Positions 61,415 to 64,000 of a DNA stretch of 64,000 bases are shown piece after piece (positions within the stretch are counted from its first letter, which is position 1; the number at the start of each line of letters is the position of its first letter). The stretch is from Stropharia rugosoannulata (taxonomy: Eukaryota; Basidiomycota; Agaricomycetes; Agaricales; Strophariaceae): the NCBI GenBank assembly GCA_028532985.1, contig JANCIK010000012.1:930001-994000 (forward strand), written 5' to 3'. A program made the translations under genes and the position numbers. The notes below the pieces were generated by a model that searched no databases, was not told the origin of the DNA, and saw only the letters and a list, made by a program, of their open reading frames with translations.

Positions 61415-62648
61415 TCAGACTTTACCTGCGGACCTGAACAGAGTGTAAAACCGGCTGACCGCATTCGCGAAATCCTCTGTCGAGCTTTCGATGGCCTTAT
61501 CAATCGGCTTGGACATTAAATTCTTCGCTAACGATTTTGTATACACTTCGCGATTGCAATAGTTCATGTTCACCTTTATTTTATTGATCGTGACCCAGGC
61601 CACACCTTACAGGTTTACGGCGTACCTTAGTGATACCATTATTGACGCACTCGACGAACAAGTCGTTTGGCAGCTCGTTTGTGCCATGAAGGCAAAGAGG
61701 GACCTTCCCTCGGAAAGTCGTGCGCAATTCTTTCAGACTATGCGGGAAATCCATGAGTTCCTCTGCAACTCTTTACATACCAAGTCACATACATCGACTG
61801 ATGGAACTGTGGACGGCTCTCATAAGGTCCATGCTTGTTCCCGATGCAAGGCGCGAGGATATCCGCTCCAGACCTAGGGTAACAACATCAGCGAGGTGCC
61901 CGTTTCAAGAGGACTTCCTGGGGCTATACTGACCCATGTATGAACTTATCCGCCTCGGCGGTGTTCGTGAGCTTCGCTTCTACCATACCAGGTATGCCCA
62001 CTTCAGACCCTGTCAGACGGCCAAGTTCCACCTCAACTGCAATGTTATTTATATGAGCCCTGTCGACGTAAGGCTTGACGATCGAGATGTTTTCTTCGTC
62101 TGTCTGTTGTTCAAAATAAAAGGTCAGCAAATTCACCTATAACGTTGGCATAAAATGCTCTGCACCTTCGCATGGCTGGCGTCTACCATTATACTGTCGA
62201 AGGCGATGCCGTTTTCTGCTAGGTCTAGCGCGAGCCTGAGGTGCGCAGGGTCACTGGCGTGGTCCAGGTGCACGGAGACGGGGACTGAAGCTTCATGCGC
62301 GCTGGGATATGGACAGCGGATTAACTGGATGTTAGCGGCGTGGGCAATTTCAGCGATGTCCATGGTGGCTCACACATCGAGACAGAAGCGCAGGAAAGGG
62401 CCCTTGCCGTACGCCAGGGTTACGGGCAACAAGGCAAGGATGACAGGGCTCCGCGCGCGCTCGGCCGCGCGCACCAGACCAATTGCCATGCTTGCATCGT
62501 AACTTCAATGCGCTCAAGCTTAGCCAATGAAGGAGAGGGAACCTGCATAAACAAACCATGCATGGGATACAACGCCGTAATTTTCCTGCTCGGCCTTATG
62601 AAGTATTTGCAGTGTTCTGTTTATCCTTGCTAGCGGTAGAGATGACAT
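61415..62648 (-). CDS. Class II (zinc) aldolase, ketose-bisphosphate type, copy 2
   Basis: Exons (minus): 62648-62557, 62502-62374, 62301-62166, 62103-61934, 61873-61793, 61737-61626, 61573-61415; phases agree and give 292 residues. Exons 2 to 6 have exactly the same lengths as in copy 1 (129, 136, 170, 81, 112), so the pair arose by duplication. Zinc motifs are kept: VPVSVHLDHASDPAH, IGNKHGPY, VPLCLHGTNELP. The last exon is more divergent (VNMNYCNREVYTKSLAKNL instead of the INSWGRD type), which may alter the region near the substrate phosphate. The start is the Met at 62648; copy 1 begins at a similar point relative to NRTxQIL. Confidence 0.87.
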
Positions 62649-63110
62649 TGTGCGACTGCAAGCAGTTTCACGTATAGATTTTGTTATTTTTGTGATGTTG
62701 TTTCAGACATTGAGGAGGAGTTGGAGCGTCTGAGTAATACTGGATGAGACGCGTCAATTAGACGCGTTATGTACATCGCGTCTTTGATTGCCGACGGAAG
62801 ACTCCGTTAGTGACTGGCCTTTGCCGCCGCACTGAACAAAGGTCAACCTCTCTTGCCCAATTACTCCCAAATACTCTTGTCCGGACTCCAAATAATCTGA
62901 TTTGCTTCCTTCAATATTGAAGACCGACACCAGTATATATGAATTTAACTTCTATCATAGCCAACGTCCGTGTAGAATGCACTGTTGGTTTGCGGACACT
63001 CGACGGCTCTCGGGCCCCCGGGTTTAACTCGGGATGTTAAGAGAGAATTCCCATGAGAGAGGCACGATTCTCGTCGACACACTGATATCTTCGCAACCGG
63101 GCTATCCCTA
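62649..63110. promoter_or_regulatory. Divergent promoter of aldolase 2 and DenD-like gene
   Basis: Holds two ACGCGT boxes (62749-62754 and 62762-62767) in an arrangement of two GACGCGT repeats 13 bases apart, followed by ATCGCGTC at 62775-62782. No TATA box is certain, though TATATA occurs near 62,935. The two genes probably share this regulatory region. Confidence 0.5.
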
Positions 63111-64000
63111 ATGTCGTCGAAGTCAAATGTTGTTCTCGTTACTGGAGCAGGCGGTTTTCTGGGTGGTTTAGTGAGTCCAAAACTATTAACAGAAATCTAG
63201 CTCGTCCGTCTAACTCCAATCTTTTGCAGCTTGCCAATGCGATCCACCGGGATTCCCTCACGCCTAACGTAAAACTCATCCTCGCTGATGTTGCAGACAT
63301 AACCCCGCCCGCTGGCTCTGAATCCATTGTGGTTAAGGCGGACTTGACTGATAAAACGCAGGTGGACAAGCTCTTCCAGACATCGTTTGGTGTGCCGGAC
63401 ACCGTTTACTGTATGCACGGTATCATGTCCAGGGGCTCAGAAGACTCCTTTGATTTTGGCGTCAAGGTCTGTTGAAGGACGAAGCTGTATTTCAGTGTTA
63501 TCCAACATCTTTTAGATCAACATTGATTCGGTCAGGTCCCTCATTGAGTCTACCCGTGCATTTGGCTCGACCAGTGGACGCGTTATCAAATTCATATTCA
63601 CTTCTTCCCTGGCCGTGTATGGTGGGCCCCTGGTGCGCTCTGTTACTATTATTTATGTATCTAGCTGTAATTATTAATGCTTGTCCAGCCTGATGTCATT
63701 TTGCCTTCTACGATCGCGACTCCTGAAGGTTCCTATGGCTTTGGGAAGCTAGCATCTGAACTGTTCATAAATGAATATACACGGCGGGGGTACATTGACG
63801 GGCGCATTCTCCGCCTTCCTACTATAGTAGTCCGTCCAGGACCTCCTTCAAACGCAACCTCTGCTTTTCTTTCCAGTATGTCTAGCTTGGCCTTATACTA
63901 TCGCAATGTTAAATGCATGTATCCCAGGCATAATACGCGAGCCCTTGCAAGGGATCGCGGCGATATGTCCAATCGGCAACTCATTCGACGCACCAGAGCT
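63111..64000 (+). CDS. NAD-dependent epimerase/dehydratase, DenD-like (partial)
   Basis: Exons: 63111-63170, 63230-63466, 63516-63632, 63689-63875, 63928 to the window edge; phases agree. The protein is cut by the end of the window after about 224 residues. It is an extended short-chain dehydrogenase: VVLVTGAGGFLGGLLA is the NAD-binding motif, LILADVADITPP follows strand 2, IKFIFTSSLAVYGG gives the catalytic Ser region, and SYGFGKLASELFINEYTRRGYIDGRILRLPTIVVRPGPPS has the catalytic Tyr-x-x-x-Lys. The GRILRLPTIVVRPGPPS stretch is typical of D-erythronate dehydrogenase (DenD). Next to the aldolases this suggests acid-sugar breakdown; that is inference. Confidence 0.85.

Overview
The window is nuclear DNA of a filamentous basidiomycete, most likely a saprotrophic Agaricomycete. 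Genes are dense and broken by many introns of about 45-70 bases with GT..AG ends, and several exons are only 6-23 bases long. The gene content fits: AA9 lytic polysaccharide monooxygenase, DyP peroxidase, pectinesterase, HsbA-type secreted proteins, an SRA-YDG protein and a DUF6533 membrane protein. No rRNA, tRNA, CRISPR or prokaryotic operon was seen. Coding models were built by joining open frames at splice sites and checking that intron phases agree.

Layout. 1-2,765 has no recognisable gene. 2,766-5,875 (minus) holds an Atg22-like vacuolar effluxer and SUMO. 6,495-18,190 is a rearranged accessory block: two near-identical HsbA genes 8.8 kb apart, each abutting a decayed copy of a SURP-domain gene whose apparently expressed relative lies at 30,318-31,710. 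Between the HsbA copies sit a PhyH dioxygenase and a large tandem dsRBD-like protein. 18,811-22,530 (minus) carries TVP38 and the AA9 LPMO. 24,872-29,959 carries DyP peroxidase, TRM112, RRP45 and a SigF-type NTF2-like protein. 30,318-36,507 carries the SURP gene, two unrecognised genes and the DUF6533 protein. 37,686-47,743 carries CDK1, GPN1, SRA-YDG, pectinesterase and SPC1. 49,156-56,343 carries a KIN1/PAR-1 kinase and an MFS sugar transporter. 56,697-64,000 carries mitochondrial MTO1, two tail-to-tail class II aldolases and the start of a DenD-like dehydrogenase.

Functional links. Secreted or oxidative enzymes (LPMO, pectinesterase, possibly DyP) and the sugar transporter fit growth on plant material. 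The aldolase pair next to a DenD-like NAD dehydrogenase looks like a small acid-sugar catabolic cluster. The rest is mostly core eukaryotic housekeeping: SUMO, exosome, TRM112, GPN1, signal peptidase, CDK1, MTO1.

Most notable signals: a repeat protein built from symmetrical phase-1 exons with one exon a single base out of register; a CDK1 gene with a 6-base exon and an unusually long intron holding four ACGCGT boxes; an HsbA block that has stayed identical while its neighbours decayed; and an AA9 LPMO whose axial Tyr and neighbouring Gln appear replaced by Phe and Glu.
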